NCBI GenBank assembly: GCA_001513075.1
Contig: LFSE01000004.1
Span: 4,214-66,942, forward strand
DNA length: 62,729 nt
From: Clostridiales bacterium DTU074
GTDB lineage: Bacteria > Bacillota > Clostridia > Caldicoprobacterales > Caldicoprobacteraceae
Direction of reading: 5' to 3'
Position 1 is the stretch's first letter, and every line of letters begins with the position of its first letter. Of this stretch, positions 42,326 to 51,414 are shown piece after piece. The notes under the pieces are model-generated. The model did not search any database. It saw only the letters and a program-made list of their open reading frames with translations, and was not told the DNA's origin. The position numbers and the translations under genes are program-made.

Positions 42326-43480
42326 ATGAGATTGGAGGATGAAATTCTGGCCCTAAGGGAGCAATTGATACACCACAGAAGATATCTGCACAAGTATCCG
42401 GAAACGGATTTTGATGTTGAAGGAACCAGGAACTATATCGTGAATCAGTTAAGGGAATTCGGTTTTGAAGAAATCAGCATATTGGCGCAAAACGGTGTCA
42501 AGGCGGTTATGAGGAGCGGCAAAGCCGGTAAAACCCTTGCCTTCAGAGCCGACATGGATGCTTTGCCCATTCAAGAAGAAACGGGGGTCGAGTACGCATC
42601 TTTGAATAACGGGTTTATGCATTCATGCGGGCATGACGGTCATATGGCTGTTCTGCTGGGGCTCGCCGAATGGTTGGCAAAAAAGCGGGACTTCATTAAG
42701 GGGAATGTGGTTTTAATATTTCAACCTGCTGAAGAAACCGTTGGTGGAGCTCTTCCGATGATAAAGGAGGGTGTATTGGAGGATCCGAAGGTTGACGCCA
42801 TATTCGGTTTGCATCTTTTGCCCGATATTCCCCAGGGAAAGGTGGTAATTAAACCGGGAGTGGTAATGGCTCAGACATGCGAGTTCGACATCGAGATCAC
42901 AGGCCGGTCGGCCCACGGGGCAACCCCCCATAAGGGCATAGACGCTCTTATGGCTTCATGCCATTTCGTAAACCTGCTCCAAGGCGTTTTAACCCGTTGT
43001 CTTCCTCCCGGCGAGAAAGCCGTAGTAACCATCGGAAGGATGGAAGCCGGAGATAAAAGAAATATAATAGCTGGGAAGGCAAAGCTGGAGGGGACCATCC
43101 GCACCTATGATGATAAGGTTTACGAAAGGATCAAAGCAAATATTAAAAAGCTGCTGCAGGGGCTGGAACTGAGCCATGGTATCCAAGGCCAATACCGGGA
43201 AGTGGTGTATTATCCTGTCGTAAACAACGATGTTCGGCTGACCGGCCGGGTAACAGCCTTGATGGAGCCGGATATATTTGCTGACATTGACCCCCTTATG
43301 ATAGCCGAAGATTTCTCATATTATCAGCAAAGGGTACCGGGGACGTTTATGTTTCTTGGCTGCAGAAATATGGAGAAAGGCTTTACCTATCCTCTTCACA
43401 GCAGCAGATTCAATTTTGATGAAGAGGTACTTCTCCTTGGTCTCCAGATATATGCAGATATAATAAAAGCCCATGGTTGA
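42326..43480 (+). CDS. M20 family N-acyl-L-amino acid amidohydrolase
   Basis: 384 residues from ATG 42326 (RBS GGAGGAG; the in-frame ATG 42308 overlaps it). Seen: FRADMDALPIQEETGVEYAS, FMHSCGHDGHMAVLLGLAEW (metal ligands), FQPAEETVGGALPMI (catalytic Glu), GRSAHGATPHKGIDAL dimerisation motif, and MIAEDFSYYQQRVPGTFMFLG near the end. Matches amidohydrolases annotated as hippurate or N-acetyldiaminopimelate deacetylases. Given the lysine genes nearby the latter is tempting but unsupported. Different subfamily from the M20 gene at 39430. Confidence 0.88.
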   Translation: MRLEDEILALREQLIHHRRYLHKYPETDFDVEGTRNYIVNQLREFGFEEISILAQNGVKAVMRSGKAGKTLAFRADMDALPIQEETGVEYASLNNGFMHSCGHDGHMAVLLGLAEWLAKKRDFIKGNVVLIFQPAEETVGGALPMIKEGVLEDPKVDAIFGLHLLPDIPQGKVVIKPGVVMAQTCEFDIEITGRSAHGATPHKGIDALMASCHFVNLLQGVLTRCLPPGEKAVVTIGRMEAGDKRNIIAGKAKLEGTIRTYDDKVYERIKANIKKLLQGLELSHGIQGQYREVVYYPVVNNDVRLTGRVTALMEPDIFADIDPLMIAEDFSYYQQRVPGTFMFLGCRNMEKGFTYPLHSSRFNFDEEVLLLGLQIYADIIKAHG

Positions 43481-43597
43481 GCCGGGCTTTTGCACAACAT
43501 TATAGAAATTACCTTGCGGGGAGATATAAAGACCGTTGACCGAGCGGAGCACATCAGGAAACAATGTTCGGGCCAAGCGAGTTTTGTTTAAAATTTA

Positions 43598-43626
43598 TTG
43601 AACAAATACCGATTTCTTGTTACAAT
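43598..43626 (+). promoter_or_regulatory. Promoter of the YesL-like gene
   Basis: TTGAAC (43598-43603), 17-bp spacer, TACAAT (43621-43626), 38 bp ahead of the start at 43665. Confidence 0.7.
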
Positions 43627-43664
43627 GGAATACGAGAAAATAGTTTATCGAAAGGACTGTTGGT

Positions 43665-44468
43665 ATGTTTGGCGGTTTATTCAACCGAATGTATTATGGA
43701 AATCCAAATAAACCGGATTTAAAATATGAAGATCTCAAGAAAAAGCGGTTTAAACTGTTTTTTACCGTCCTTCAGGTCAGATTTTGGAAGCTGATACAGC
43801 TGAATCTCATGTATTCAGTATTTTGGCTTCCCGCTTTCATATGGGTATATATTCAATCCCTGGTAACGGCCGAGACGGGGGAGCCTATAACTCTGGTATT
43901 CTTTTTGGTATTGCTTCCATGCCTGCTTTTTGCCGGCCCTGCCACTGCCGGAGTAACCTATGTGATTCGCAACTGGGCAAGGGATGAACACGCATGGGTG
44001 TTCAGCGATTTTAAGGATGCCTGGAAGATGAACTGGAAGGAAAGCCTATTGATTATGTTGATCAACGGCCTGGTACTGATGCTATTCTATGTGGCTGTTA
44101 CCTTCTATCGGGCCATGGCAATGAACAGTATATTCTATTTTGTCCTGTATTATTTCATGCTGCTCATAGGGCTTGTATATGCGATGATGAACATATACAT
44201 CTTCCCATTGCTTGTAACCTATAAATTGACAATAAGGCAGATTTACCGGAACGCATTAATCTTTACTTTGGCCAAATTGCCCCATACTTTTGCCATATTC
44301 GTGCTCATGGTGGCATTGTTTATAGCAAGTGCCTGGTATATTCTTCCCGTATTTGTGGTGGGCCTGACTTTTCCGATGCTTATAGGCGTTTCGCTTGCCA
44401 ACTGGGTATTTGACAAGTACATGAATCCTAAGCTGGATGGAGTGGAAGGAGAAGGCAAGGAGAGTTGA
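43665..44468 (+). CDS. DUF624 (YesL-like) integral membrane protein
   Basis: 267 residues with about five hydrophobic segments: LIQLNLMYSVFWLPAFIWVY, LVFFLVLLPCLLFAGPATAG, LLIMLINGLVLMLFYVAV, FVLYYFMLLIGLVYAMMNIY and HTFAIFVLMVALFIASAWYI. GPATAGVTYVIRNWARDEHAW is the DUF624 signature. Family members such as YesL sit beside sugar-uptake genes in other Firmicutes; no biochemical role is known. Start follows AAAGGACTG. It has its own promoter and here neighbours a methyltransferase rather than sugar genes. Confidence 0.8.
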   Translation: MFGGLFNRMYYGNPNKPDLKYEDLKKKRFKLFFTVLQVRFWKLIQLNLMYSVFWLPAFIWVYIQSLVTAETGEPITLVFFLVLLPCLLFAGPATAGVTYVIRNWARDEHAWVFSDFKDAWKMNWKESLLIMLINGLVLMLFYVAVTFYRAMAMNSIFYFVLYYFMLLIGLVYAMMNIYIFPLLVTYKLTIRQIYRNALIFTLAKLPHTFAIFVLMVALFIASAWYILPVFVVGLTFPMLIGVSLANWVFDKYMNPKLDGVEGEGKES

Positions 44469-44536
44469 GCTAAGAGTATTCGCAGCTGTCGTTTTATATT
44501 ATCCCGGTATGGGAGAATATGTATTAAAAGGAGAAG

Positions 44537-45280
44537 ATGGAGATATATAACAATTTTGCTTACATCTATGATGCCCTTATGGAGGATGTTGATTATCCCG
44601 GCTGGGTGGACTATATTGAACGGATATTGAAGAGATATGGGGTAAAGCCTGCACGAATTGTTGATCTGGCCTGTGGTACCGGAAACATAACCATACTGCT
44701 GAAGGAAAGGGGATACCACGTAATAGGAGTTGACCAATCCGAGGATATGCTGTCGGTTGCCAAAGAAAAGGCTGCCAAAAAGGGCATGGATATCCCCTTC
44801 ATATATCAGGATATGAGGTTTTTGGAACTTCATGGTCCGGTTGATGCTATTACCTGTATATGCGATGGTATAAACTATATTTTGTCCTTTAGAGACCTGA
44901 ATATGGTCTTCCGGGGTGTGTACCGTTATCTGAATCCGAACGGGGTATTCATATTTGATATAAGCTCCTACTATAAGCTTTCGTCAATTCTCGGGAATAA
45001 TATCATGGTGGAAACGGACGAGAGAATAAGTTATATATGGCTGAATTATTTTGACAGGCGGACCAGCATATGTGAGATGAGTCTGTCATTTTTCATTAAG
45101 GAAGGAAATTATTACAGGAGATTTGATGAAATCCATTACCAGCGGGCCTATAGAATGGAAGAGATTGTACAGCGATTGAAGAAAAACGGCTTTAAGGATA
45201 TTGGCGTATATCAGCCTTTTACATTTGAAACACCGAAAAAGAAGGCTGAACGCATTTTTTTTGCAGCCCGGAAGGTTTGA
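44537..45280 (+). CDS. Class I SAM-dependent methyltransferase
   Basis: 247 residues. SAM motif I VDLACGTGNITILLKERGYH, acidic loop IGVDQSEDMLSVAKEKA, IYQDMRFLELHGPVDAI, CDGINYI and a later YLNPNGVFIFDISSYY are typical of Methyltransf_25-like enzymes with a YdaC/TylM-like C-terminal region. Substrate unknown; proteins with this size and architecture are widespread in Clostridia beside hslO or membrane genes. RBS AAAAGGAG, ATG 44537. Confidence 0.85.
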   Translation: MEIYNNFAYIYDALMEDVDYPGWVDYIERILKRYGVKPARIVDLACGTGNITILLKERGYHVIGVDQSEDMLSVAKEKAAKKGMDIPFIYQDMRFLELHGPVDAITCICDGINYILSFRDLNMVFRGVYRYLNPNGVFIFDISSYYKLSSILGNNIMVETDERISYIWLNYFDRRTSICEMSLSFFIKEGNYYRRFDEIHYQRAYRMEEIVQRLKKNGFKDIGVYQPFTFETPKKKAERIFFAARKV

Positions 45281-45338
45281 ATAGCGGAATATTTGTTTAG
45301 ATAAAACTAAGCGATCAAAAAACGGGAGTGAATACTGG

Positions 45339-46253
45339 ATGAAGGACTATGTAGTGAGGGTTACAGCTGGAGATGGTGCTATCCGGGCTTTTGCAGCCAG
45401 GGTTACTAACCTTGTAAATGAAGCTCAAAAGCTGCATGGTCTGCACCCTGTAGCGGCTGCCGCCCTGGGGCGTTCTATGGCTGCTGCAGCAATGATGGCA
45501 GTTGACATGAAGGGAGAGAAGGATGTTCTTTCACTGATAGTTAAGGGCGATGGACCATTGGGCAGTGTTATAGTGGTGGCCAATCCCAATGGTGATATTA
45601 AGGGTTACGTTGGGAAGCCGGCGCTGGATTTGCCCCTCAACGAGTTTAATAAGCTTGACGTATCAGCTGCCGTTGGCAGGAATGGAAAGATCACAGTTAT
45701 AAAGGATCTGGGGCTTAAGGACCCATATGTTGGGCAGACTAAACTGGTATCCGGGGAAATTGCTGAAGATGTGGCGTATTATTTAACGGTGTCGGAACAG
45801 CAGCCCTCAGCGGTGGCTTTGGGTGTGCTGGTCAACCCTGATTATTCGATAGAAGCCGCAGGCGGCTATATAATCCAGGCTATGCCGGATGCACCCGATA
45901 ATATAATTGATGAGATAGAGAACAAGATCAGCAAGATGGAGCCGATTTCAAAGCTGTTTGAAAGGGGAAAGAAGCCTGAAGAGGTGCTCTACGATATTCT
46001 TGGCAACCTGGGCATGAAAGAAAACGCCCGGGTGGGTATAAGATTCAAATGCGATTGCAACAGGGAACGCCTGCGAAGGGTTTTGCTGGGGATGCAGGAT
46101 GATGAGCTTATCGATATTATCAAAACCGACGGAAAAGCCGAGTTGGTATGCCATTACTGCAATAAAAGGTATTTATTCGGGCTTGATGAGCTGAAACAGC
46201 TGTTGGAGGAAAAGAAAAGAATAGAAGAAAATTATTCGGCTGATGCTGATTGA
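45339..46253 (+). CDS. hslO: Redox-regulated chaperone Hsp33
   Basis: 304 residues. Holdase chaperone activated by oxidation. DYVVRVTAGDGAIRAFAA start, GDGPLGSVIVVANPNGDIKGYV, and SVSEQ-like TVSEQQPSAVALGVLV belong to the substrate-binding core. The zinc/redox switch CDC (FKCDCNRERL) and CHYC (LVCHYCNKRY) near the C-terminus carries the four switch cysteines. RBS ACGGGAGTG. Single gene with its own short upstream region. Confidence 0.95.
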   Translation: MKDYVVRVTAGDGAIRAFAARVTNLVNEAQKLHGLHPVAAAALGRSMAAAAMMAVDMKGEKDVLSLIVKGDGPLGSVIVVANPNGDIKGYVGKPALDLPLNEFNKLDVSAAVGRNGKITVIKDLGLKDPYVGQTKLVSGEIAEDVAYYLTVSEQQPSAVALGVLVNPDYSIEAAGGYIIQAMPDAPDNIIDEIENKISKMEPISKLFERGKKPEEVLYDILGNLGMKENARVGIRFKCDCNRERLRRVLLGMQDDELIDIIKTDGKAELVCHYCNKRYLFGLDELKQLLEEKKRIEENYSADAD

Positions 46254-46346
46254 ATCTTACTGTAAAAAAATAGCTGCTTTTATAGAGGTTTTTTTGAATA
46301 TGTGCTATAATGAAAACCATAAAAATAGTATAGTTAGGAGAGGAAT

Positions 46347-48092
46347 ATGGCCAAAGAGGTGTGTGTAAAGTCCAAAAACAAGGTTGTTCCCTTTGATCAA
46401 AACGGTCAGTTTTATTATAAAAAAGCAAGGAAGTACATGGAGAGCAACAATTATATAAATGCCCTCAGCTTTTATCGCAAGGCTGTGGAAAAAGATCCCG
46501 AGAATCTGGAATACAGATTGGATTTGGCTGAAGTTTTTACCGAAATGGGCTACTATGAGGAATCCAATCTGATACTTTTTTCGGTGTTGCAAAAGGATGA
46601 AAGCAGGGCTGATTGCTATTTCTGTTTGGGATGCAATTTTCTGGGGCTGCAGGAATATGAAAAGGCCCACGAATGCTTTGAAAGATATATTCACATGGAG
46701 CCGGACGGTATATACTCGGATGAGGTCCGGGAATTGCTGGACATTCTTGAGAGTCACGAGTTTTACATTGACGGGGGAACGGATGTTTTAAATCCGGCGA
46801 AGGAGAAACTCTACAGGATGGCAAACAAGGGAAAGGATTTTTTGGATGCGGGGGACTACAAAAATGCCATCCAGTGTCTGGAAACTGTTGTGATGAAAGA
46901 TCCGTCCCTGATATTTGCAAAGAATAATCTTGCTTTGGCCTACTTCTGTGTTGGGAATCTGGACAAAGCCATCGACACATGCAATGAGGTATTAAAGACT
47001 TACCCCCAGAACATCCATGCCAACTGTAATATAGCTATATTTTTGCATGAAAAGGGATGTATCGAGGAGAGTGAAAGGCATATTGAAACCGTCATTGGAA
47101 TGCAGTTGAACGATCCGGAAGAAATTCATAAGATTGCGGTTACCCTCTGCGAATTAAAAAAGCACAGGGAAGCCAACAACCTTCTCAGGCGGCTGCTTTT
47201 GTTTAAACCTTATGACGTTAAAATACTGCACTATATTGCGGTCTCATATTTCAACATCCAGAAGTTCAATGAAGCGCTCAGGTACTGGAATAAGATTGAC
47301 AAGATAGTGCCCAACAATACCATAAGCAGCTTTTATAAAAGGTTAACCCGGGCAATTATGATGAAGGAAAGGGAATTTAGCGAGATTCCCTATCATTTCC
47401 AGGTGCCTTATGAGGAGGGTATCTACCGCATCAAGAAGATAAATGATCTGCTCAAGCTCCCCGAAAAGGCTTTAAAGGAGAGATGGGAGACGGGGGATGA
47501 ACTTATGGCCTTGCTGGGATGGGGGCTTGGTTTGAATGATATTTCTGTAAAAAAAGCCATCCTCAACGTTATTGCTTCCTTTGGGGACCATAAAGCTGAA
47601 AACTTTTTAAGAGAGTTTCTGCTTAAGAAAAGCGTGGAGGATGAATTAAAAAAGGAAGCCCTGGCCCTGCTTAAGCAAATGAATGCGGCTGAGCCGTACA
47701 TTGCATATATGAATAACAATATAGTAGAGATTAGGGTGGATATTTTGGAAAGAATATCGGCCGGCGAGCTTCCACGGATATTTTACAGTGTAGTTGAGGT
47801 AGCAACCCAAAAGATGAAAAACCGGTATAAAGAGGGATATGAGCTGACCATTCGGGAAATATGGGAGAAGTTTGTCAGGGCAGCATTGACAAAAAAGCTG
47901 CCAAGGATTAGGAAGGCTGAAGCATGGGCTGCTGCACTTGAATTATACTATTGCATTAAGTCGAATATTGAGATCGATAAGAGGGCCCTTGCAGAATATT
48001 ACGGGGTTGCATATTCAACGCTGCTAAACAATTGCAAGTATATAAGTTATGTCATTTTGGAGGACAAATATAAAAAATATAACTTATATTAA
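46347..48092 (+). CDS. Tetratricopeptide-repeat protein with uncharacterised C-terminal region
   Basis: 581 residues. Residues ~25-350 contain at least six helix-turn-helix TPR-like units, e.g. YYKKARKYMESNNYINALSF, YRLDLAEVFTEMGYYEES, FLDAGDYKNAIQCLETVV, LALAYFCVGNLDKAIDTC and NEALRYWNKIDKIVPNN. Residues ~380-581 are helical with no family I know; the end AEYYGVAYSTLLNNCKYISYV looks HTH-like. Predicted cytoplasmic scaffold. TPR proteins are often annotated only by repeat. RBS AGGAGAGG. Ends at a bidirectional terminator. Confidence 0.8.
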   Translation: MAKEVCVKSKNKVVPFDQNGQFYYKKARKYMESNNYINALSFYRKAVEKDPENLEYRLDLAEVFTEMGYYEESNLILFSVLQKDESRADCYFCLGCNFLGLQEYEKAHECFERYIHMEPDGIYSDEVRELLDILESHEFYIDGGTDVLNPAKEKLYRMANKGKDFLDAGDYKNAIQCLETVVMKDPSLIFAKNNLALAYFCVGNLDKAIDTCNEVLKTYPQNIHANCNIAIFLHEKGCIEESERHIETVIGMQLNDPEEIHKIAVTLCELKKHREANNLLRRLLLFKPYDVKILHYIAVSYFNIQKFNEALRYWNKIDKIVPNNTISSFYKRLTRAIMMKEREFSEIPYHFQVPYEEGIYRIKKINDLLKLPEKALKERWETGDELMALLGWGLGLNDISVKKAILNVIASFGDHKAENFLREFLLKKSVEDELKKEALALLKQMNAAEPYIAYMNNNIVEIRVDILERISAGELPRIFYSVVEVATQKMKNRYKEGYELTIREIWEKFVRAALTKKLPRIRKAEAWAAALELYYCIKSNIEIDKRALAEYYGVAYSTLLNNCKYISYVILEDKYKKYNLY

Positions 48093-48126
48093 AAGGCTGC
48101 TGATATTATGTACCAGCAGCCTTTTC
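48091..48126. terminator. Bidirectional terminator between the TPR gene and the convergent lipoprotein gene
   Basis: AAAAGGCTGCTG / CAGCAGCCTTTT, 12-bp perfect stem (48091-48102, 48114-48125) with an 11-nt loop. A/T arms give a U-tract in both directions. Confidence 0.85.
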
Positions 48127-48175
48127 TTAAATATCATAAATTTAGGGGAAGATCGAGTGCTGTAGCCACATTGGA

Positions 48176-48535
48176 TTATTCGGTTGTGGTCTCATCGTTG
48201 GCTGTTTCTTCTGTATTGCTTTCATCGGATGTCTCCTGCTCAGCTTCTTCAGCTTCACCGGACTCCTGACTGTCCTCGTTGGTTTCGCTTTCCGAGACTT
48301 CCTCGGAGGTTTCTTCAGAAGACTCTTCGGAAGTGTCTTCGGACGCTTCGGTGTCTGATGATTCCTCTGTTTCGATCGATTCCTCGGTATCAGTATGCTC
48401 CTCGGTGCCAGCCGCATCTTCGGTTTGCGTGGATTCTTCAGGAGTTGTTGTTGATTCCTTCTGGCATCCGGTGAAAGCTACCAATACTAAAAGGAACATT
48501 GCTGTCAACAGTATTGCGACCAACTTTTTCGTCAT
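48176..48535 (-). CDS. Small acidic Ser/Thr/Glu-rich lipoprotein
   Basis: 119 residues. An N-terminal signal with lipobox (KLVAILLTAMFLLVLVAFTGC) predicts lipid attachment at Cys. The mature part is nearly pure low-complexity sequence built from Glu, Ser, Thr, Asp with repeats such as ETEESSDTEASEDTSEESSEETSE, giving a strongly negative tether. Function unknown; a linker-only surface lipoprotein. The minus-strand RBS AAGGAGG precedes a GTG (48538) then this ATG; I use the ATG. Codon repetition GAA/TCC makes replication slippage and length variation likely. Confidence 0.75.
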   Translation of the reverse strand: MTKKLVAILLTAMFLLVLVAFTGCQKESTTTPEESTQTEDAAGTEEHTDTEESIETEESSDTEASEDTSEESSEETSEEVSESETNEDSQESGEAEEAEQETSDESNTEETANDETTTE

Positions 48536-48660
48536 CACGAACCCACCTCCTTATGTAAATTTTACTATCTTGACCAATCCAGAGGAAATTATAAAGATTA
48601 TATTTGAATAAATGATGAACAAATTGTAAATTGAGTGTAAATATTTTGCATTATTTGGCC

Positions 48661-48689
48661 TTAACAAATTCCCGGTAAAATGATATTAT
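48661..48689 (+). promoter_or_regulatory. Promoter of the DUF3006-like gene
   Basis: TTAACA (48661-48666), 17-bp spacer, TATTAT (48684-48689). The -10 box overlaps an in-frame ATG at 48688, so translation must begin at 48715. Confidence 0.65.
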
Positions 48690-48714
48690 GGAATATGAGA
48701 GGAGGATAGCCGGT

Positions 48715-48909
48715 ATGCGATGGAATGCGGTAATAAAAATGATTGCACACCAGCAGGCAGTCATCGGATTTGATGACGACAGCGATGATGTTGTTATACC
48801 GGTAAAGTATTTGCCGTACGGATGTCGTGTTGGCGATGTTATTCAGATTGATATATCTTTCAGTCCGTACGATACCCTGAGCCGTTTGCGGGAAAAGATC
48901 AATAATTAA
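48715..48909 (+). CDS. DUF3006-like small protein (64 aa)
   Basis: Short protein ending with VIPVKYLPYGCRVGDVIQIDIS, which fits the DUF3006 beta barrel (an acidic IGFDDDSDD before a proline-initiated strand then GDVI). Family function unknown; members sit in diverse contexts. Start ATG 48715 behind GAGAGGAGG (48697-48705). An ATG at 48688 would sit inside the predicted -10 box. Next gene begins 69 bp later. Confidence 0.65.
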   Translation: MRWNAVIKMIAHQQAVIGFDDDSDDVVIPVKYLPYGCRVGDVIQIDISFSPYDTLSRLREKINN

Positions 48910-48978
48910 ATTAATGGGGAATGATCTTGAATGCCTCCGAATAAGTTTAATATGAGATAATGGTTATTCGGAAGGCGG

Positions 48979-50028
48979 ATGTGGTTTTTGAAGAACCGAG
49001 AGGGTATAATTCCGGCAATAAAGATCGCTTTTGCATATATAGGTACGGTTATAGGAGCCGGTTTTGCGTCGGGGCAGGAAATACTGCGCTTTTTTAGCGT
49101 ATACGGAGCATATTCCATATGGCCTATACTGATTGCAACCTTTTTGTTCATGTTTATCGGGACGAGAATATTAAAGCTTGGATTTAGGATTAATTCCCGT
49201 TCATATAAAGATGCTGTAAAACAGATTTTTGGCATCACCTATCCTCTTGTCAGCGCATATATAGCTGTATCCATGGTACTGATTGGCGGAGCCATGTTAG
49301 CCGGTTCCGGCGCATTATTTGAAGAATATGCGGGTATTCCCTTCTGGATCGGAGCCGGTGTAACGGCTGTGGTGGGCCTGGCAGTAGTCTTGTTTGGTAT
49401 AAGGGGGATACTGATCGTCAATACCTGGATAGTTCCCCTGATGCTGATCTTTGGCCTTTTTATTTTTGGATGTACCCTGCAGGGAAGTGGGTTTAAGCAG
49501 GAGGTTACGCCGGTATACAATGCTAATCCTATTGCTCTGATCAGAAGCGGGGTGCTGTACGCCGCATTTAACCTGATTCTGTCCGTCGGAGTCTTATCCT
49601 CTGTAGCTTCAAAAGTGAAGCAGCTCCGGACCTTATTTATAGGAGGGATTTTAGGCGGGGGTATACTGGGAATAATGCTATTTATCGGTGATTACTCCTT
49701 GAGAGGCCAGGGACCCGGCATTTTTGATTTTGAGGTGCCGATGCTGTATATAATCCGTCATTTGGGTCCCGCTTTTTCAGGTTTTTATGTTGCTGCTACC
49801 TGGGGCGCCATATTTACCACCTTAATTGCCAATCTTTTTTCCGTGTCTTCTGTCATTCATGATGCTTTCAATATATCGGTGTGTACGTCATCCATTCTGG
49901 TAACCTGCTTGTGTTTTGCCATTTCCTTTATGGGCTTTTCCCAAATCATCGCATGGTTTTATCCCCTGTTAGGGGTGCTTGGATTTGCACTAATCATTAT
50001 CATGTTATTTTCCGGTTCAAAATACTGA
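48979..50028 (+). CDS. YkvI-like integral membrane carrier
   Basis: 349 residues with about nine or ten hydrophobic segments. The first holds AFAYIGTVIGAGFASGQEILRFFSVYG, the signature of the YkvI/LeuT-fold family seen in Firmicutes. Substrate is unproven; the family is distantly related to amino-acid and APC-type transporters. Start ATG 48979 follows CGGAAGG. It is convergent with the tRNA nucleotidyltransferase gene with only six bases between, so no terminator space is visible. Confidence 0.75.
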   Translation: MWFLKNREGIIPAIKIAFAYIGTVIGAGFASGQEILRFFSVYGAYSIWPILIATFLFMFIGTRILKLGFRINSRSYKDAVKQIFGITYPLVSAYIAVSMVLIGGAMLAGSGALFEEYAGIPFWIGAGVTAVVGLAVVLFGIRGILIVNTWIVPLMLIFGLFIFGCTLQGSGFKQEVTPVYNANPIALIRSGVLYAAFNLILSVGVLSSVASKVKQLRTLFIGGILGGGILGIMLFIGDYSLRGQGPGIFDFEVPMLYIIRHLGPAFSGFYVAATWGAIFTTLIANLFSVSSVIHDAFNISVCTSSILVTCLCFAISFMGFSQIIAWFYPLLGVLGFALIIIMLFSGSKY

Positions 50029-50034
50029 TATTTT

Positions 50035-51414
50035 CTATGTTTGATTGCGTTTGCCGAAAGCCGCTTTTAGTCTGGACAAAAGCAGTTGTTTGTCATTGCA
50101 TTCAGGCTCCATAAGCACCCATTCATAGGCTTGACGCAGGGCTTTGCCGACAATTTGCCTGTCTTTAATGCCTATTCCGGCATTCAGCACATCATTTCCG
50201 TTTATGGCCATTTGGGACATGGCAACCGGGTCACCTCTTGAAATGATTTCTTTAGCCATATGCTTATAGCGGTATATGCCATTTGCTTCCTCTTGTCGAT
50301 CAGCAGCCAATAGATATGTCTGTTGAAGTTCCAGAAATCTATAGCTATCCTCCGGACCCAGTTGGCCCATGATTTTTCTCAATCTATAGGCCGCATCGGC
50401 CTGGTTCAGATCGAGGGGCAACGGATCTGCGGATACCAGGGACAATATCCTGCGTATGGTTGTCCTGTCATAGCGCAACCGCCTCAGGGAAAGTTCAACC
50501 GTTTCGGCACAGCCGTCGGCAGCCTTTAGCTTATTAAGCCCGATCATACCGGAGCATAACAATTGGTCGATCTGGCATGGATAGTGCAACACAGCCAGCC
50601 GGAGCACAATGTCGCTCCTGCACAGGTTTACCGCTTTGAAGACAAGCCGGCGTGGATCCGGACCTGACCATGACGGCAGTGCGGAAGAGCCAAAACATTT
50701 AGCTAGATCGGGCAAAAGAATATCAAATATTCCAAGGTTGCAAAGCGTAATGAGGTGATGATACGGTTCCGATGCCAGCAGGATTCTGTTAAGCTCATCC
50801 CTTATCCTTTCGGCTGATATCCGGGATAGCAAGTGGCCATGTGTTTTTGCCGCTTCCATCGTCTGATGCTCCAGTTGGAAGCTGAGCTCGGCACAAAAGC
50901 GAATACCGCGCAGAATGCGGAGGGGGTCCTCAGAAAAACGCTTATCCGGCCTGCCCACCGTCCGAATTATTTTTCTTGCTATATCGTCAACTCCGCCGAA
51001 GGGGTCTATGAGTGACGGGGTCAAATAGGGATTGTATGCCATGGCATTGACGGTAAAATCCCGCCTTGACAGGTCGGCCACTATATCCGACAGAAAAACA
51101 ACCCGCTTTGGATGCCGGAAATCGAGATATTCTTCCTCTCCCCGATATGTGGTCACCTGAACCTGCCTGCCGTTCATTACTACTATTACGGTGCCGTATT
51201 TTTTCCCGACTGGAATGGTACGAGTATGGGAAAACAGCCTTTCTATCTCATCCGGACGAAGGGAAGTGGCAACGTCCCAGTCGGTTACCGACCTGCCCAG
51301 TATGGTGTCCCTGACTGCACCGCCCACTATGTAAGCCTGCCCGCCGTGTTCCATTATCCGGGTCAGTATGGCGTCAACTTCCTTCGGGACCGAGAGACTT
51401 ATTTTTCCTTTCAT
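50035..51414 (-). CDS. CCA tRNA nucleotidyltransferase/poly(A) polymerase family protein
   Basis: 459 residues. Class II nucleotidyltransferase head: IVGGAVRDTILGRSVTDWDVAT with the DxD metal pair, followed by GTVIVVMNGRQVQVTTYR, RRDFTVNAMAY and RFSEDPLRILRGIRFC. The family adds CCA to tRNA 3' ends or poly(A) tails. The middle contains VLRLAVLHYP rather than an intact HD phosphohydrolase site, so an HD activity is unlikely. Minus-strand start overlaps the stop of the SpoIID-like gene by 4 bp (ATGA), suggesting translational coupling. Confidence 0.9.
   Translation of the reverse strand: MKGKISLSVPKEVDAILTRIMEHGGQAYIVGGAVRDTILGRSVTDWDVATSLRPDEIERLFSHTRTIPVGKKYGTVIVVMNGRQVQVTTYRGEEEYLDFRHPKRVVFLSDIVADLSRRDFTVNAMAYNPYLTPSLIDPFGGVDDIARKIIRTVGRPDKRFSEDPLRILRGIRFCAELSFQLEHQTMEAAKTHGHLLSRISAERIRDELNRILLASEPYHHLITLCNLGIFDILLPDLAKCFGSSALPSWSGPDPRRLVFKAVNLCRSDIVLRLAVLHYPCQIDQLLCSGMIGLNKLKAADGCAETVELSLRRLRYDRTTIRRILSLVSADPLPLDLNQADAAYRLRKIMGQLGPEDSYRFLELQQTYLLAADRQEEANGIYRYKHMAKEIISRGDPVAMSQMAINGNDVLNAGIGIKDRQIVGKALRQAYEWVLMEPECNDKQLLLSRLKAAFGKRNQT

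Noticed and set aside
43541-43548. Second strong PurBox half before the YesL-like gene
   Set aside because: Only CCGAGC is seen, one mismatch to the core, so the pair is not called as an operator.
48184-48611. Open frames antisense to the acidic lipoprotein
   Set aside because: They mirror the low-complexity repeat; the lipoprotein has a signal peptide and RBS, these do not.
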